The position numbers were made by a program, and so were the translations under genes. DNA of 5,031 bases, from assembly GCA_041687095.1 (NCBI GenBank), contig JAWLCQ010000273.1, forward strand, positions 1 to 5,031, given 5' to 3'. The stretch's first letter is position 1, and every line of letters begins with the position of its first letter. The notes beneath the pieces were generated by a model that searched no databases, had not been told where the DNA came from, and was given only the letters and a program-made list of their open reading frames with translations. Positions 4,545 through 5,031 of this stretch are shown here, in pieces. Origin of the DNA: JAWLCQ01 sp041687095. GTDB lineage: Bacteria; Planctomycetota; Phycisphaerae; SM23-33.

Positions 4545-4573
4545 ATCGTACCCCACCGGGCCCAAACATGCAA
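4545..4573 (-). promoter_or_regulatory. Candidate rpmE promoter
   Basis: Read on the minus strand, TTGCAT (4573-4568) and TACGAT (4550-4545) are separated by 17 bases, with transcription predicted near 4538 and a leader of about 27 bases that includes the GAGGTGG site. The hexamers are only partial matches to consensus. A 6-bp inverted repeat, CCCGGT (4539-4544) with ACCGGG (4555-4560), straddles the -10 box and could be an operator or a coincidence. Confidence 0.35.
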
Positions 4574-4602
4574 GGTCCGGGAAGAGCGATTTTTCAAAAA
4601 CG

Positions 4603-4678
4603 GTCACCGTGCACGGGGTGCCACCCTCAAGCGGCGCCGTTCAGCCGCTTGGGGGTGCTGCGGCGGGGGGGCAACACC
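4603..4678 (+). repeat. Solo arm of the 1804-1946 element
   Basis: This segment matches the reverse complement of about 1871-1946. It begins GTCACCGTGCACGGGG, against GTAACCGTTCACGGGG at the end of the larger element, then shares a 20-base identical block from 4611 (with only the first base differing) and GCCGCTTGGGGGTGCT. The hairpin CACCCTCAAGCGGC (4622-4635) with GCCGCTTGGGGGTG (4644-4657) has 14 positions with one T-G. The similarity fades after GCAACACC at 4671-4678, and no second terminal repeat is found downstream. It is therefore a single arm or a truncated copy, 30 bp upstream of the rpmE promoter candidate. Confidence 0.75.
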
Positions 4679-4805
4679 TCGTTGTTCTACACGTCTCGGC
4701 GGGCGGATCGCCGCCGGATGCCCCTGTGGCCTGGGCCGCGTCCCCGCCCCCGCCGGGCTCGCCCCGGCGGAGCGAAGGTTTCTAAGCTAGCACGCGGCGA
4801 TCTTT
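4679..4805. other. Non-coding GC-rich stretch with a hairpin
   Basis: No gene is supported here. The main structure is CCGCCGGG (4750-4757) paired with CCCGGCGG (4763-4770) around a 5-nt loop. The rest shows no repeat of the families seen elsewhere in the window. Confidence 0.4.
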
Positions 4806-4807
4806 CA

Positions 4808-4846
4808 CTTCTTCTTCTGTTGCTTCTTCTTCTCTTGCTTCTTTTC
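4808..4846. repeat. Pyrimidine-rich TTCTTC tract
   Basis: Low-complexity run of CTTCTTCTT and TGCTTCTTC units, resembling the 12-bp tandem tract at 374-421. On the minus strand it reads in one frame as GEKKQEKKKQQKKK followed by TGA at 4807-4805, like the end of a basic protein. That frame has no ATG before the window edge and passes through the hairpin cluster to its right, so coding is not accepted here. Confidence 0.45.
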
Positions 4847-4869
4847 GCCCCCGCCCGGCTTGTCCGGAA

Positions 4870-5010
4870 TGGCATGGAAGAATGCCACGAGTCCCGCCGC
4901 TGCCGGGCCGTGGTTCGCAAGCCCCCAACGGGGGCGTCGGACAGTAGCCGGGGGTGGAGCGCAGCGGAACCCCCGGAAGGCGGGGCGATTCTCTGGAGCC
5001 CCGAAGGGGC
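4870..5010. repeat. Cluster of short GC hairpins at the window edge
   Basis: Four stem-loops lie in 141 bases: TGGCAT (4870-4875) with ATGCCA (4882-4887); GCCCCC-AAC-GGGGGC (4921-4935); CCGGGGGT (4948-4955) with ACCCCCGG (4969-4976) around a 13-nt loop; and GCCCC-GAA-GGGGC (4998-5010). The spacing and tight loops look like an extragenic palindromic repeat module rather than one terminator. It continues to or beyond the end of the window, so its full length is unknown. Confidence 0.55.
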
Positions 5011-5031
5011 GAGGGAGTCGCGGACAATTCA

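Noticed and set aside
4539..4560. Possible Zur operator at the rpmE promoter
   Set aside because: Zinc-dependent repression is typical of the cysteine-free bL31 paralogue; this is the zinc-binding form, and the 6-bp palindrome is too short to claim an operator.
4275..4607. Longer rpmE start 32 codons upstream
   Set aside because: The extension reads through the promoter candidate and the solo repeat arm and is not bL31-like; the internal ATG has a strong GAGGTGG site.
4805..5029. Minus-strand frame open from the window edge, ending in a Lys/Gln-rich tail
   Set aside because: 74 codons without an ATG, passing through four hairpins; the tail alone looks protein-like. It could be the end of a gene starting beyond the window, but the sequence here does not support that.

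Overview
The window is GC-rich bacterial chromosome. Its gene content (MarC-family membrane protein, tRNA-Leu, two small unknown genes, RF1 and ribosomal protein bL31) is ordinary. About half of the DNA, however, is intergenic and packed with short dispersed repeats and hairpins. This density of extragenic repeats, with a high-GC RF1 and bL31, fits a planctomycete-like genome, perhaps Phycisphaerae. That placement is an inference from style, not from a marker search.

Layout, left to right. Positions 1-1093 contain no credible gene. They hold copies of an A-rich core (AAAACAAACCCA or its GC-richer variant), a 93-bp composite unit present twice exactly 335 bp apart, an inverted repeat around a 12-bp tandem tract, and a ~159-bp composite repeat (copy A, 828-986). 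A marC-family gene follows (1094-1732, + strand), then a second copy of the composite repeat (copy B, 1752-2062). Copy B is split by a 143-bp palindromic element (1804-1946). Next come a strong promoter, tRNA-Leu(GAG) at 2206-2290, a second promoter-like pair, and two overlapping small + strand genes (2468-2773 and 2766-2957). The second small gene converges on prfA, and the two overlap by 4 nt at their stop codons. prfA (4063-2954) and rpmE (4511-4275) are both on the minus strand, in the order rpmE then prfA, separated by a 211-nt hairpin-rich spacer. From 4603 to the end the sequence is again repeat DNA: one solo arm of the element seen at 1804-1946, a pyrimidine-rich tract, and a cluster of GC hairpins that runs to the window edge.

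Functionally, rpmE, prfA and tRNA-Leu belong to translation. Both minus-strand genes stop at UAG, the codon read by RF1 and not RF2. The most interesting feature is the 143-bp element. It has perfect 15-bp ends and is made of two hairpin arms in inverted orientation, like a REPIN or MITE. Because copy A has the same host repeat without it, the insertion can be mapped to the base, and it is flanked by an apparent 8-bp target duplication.
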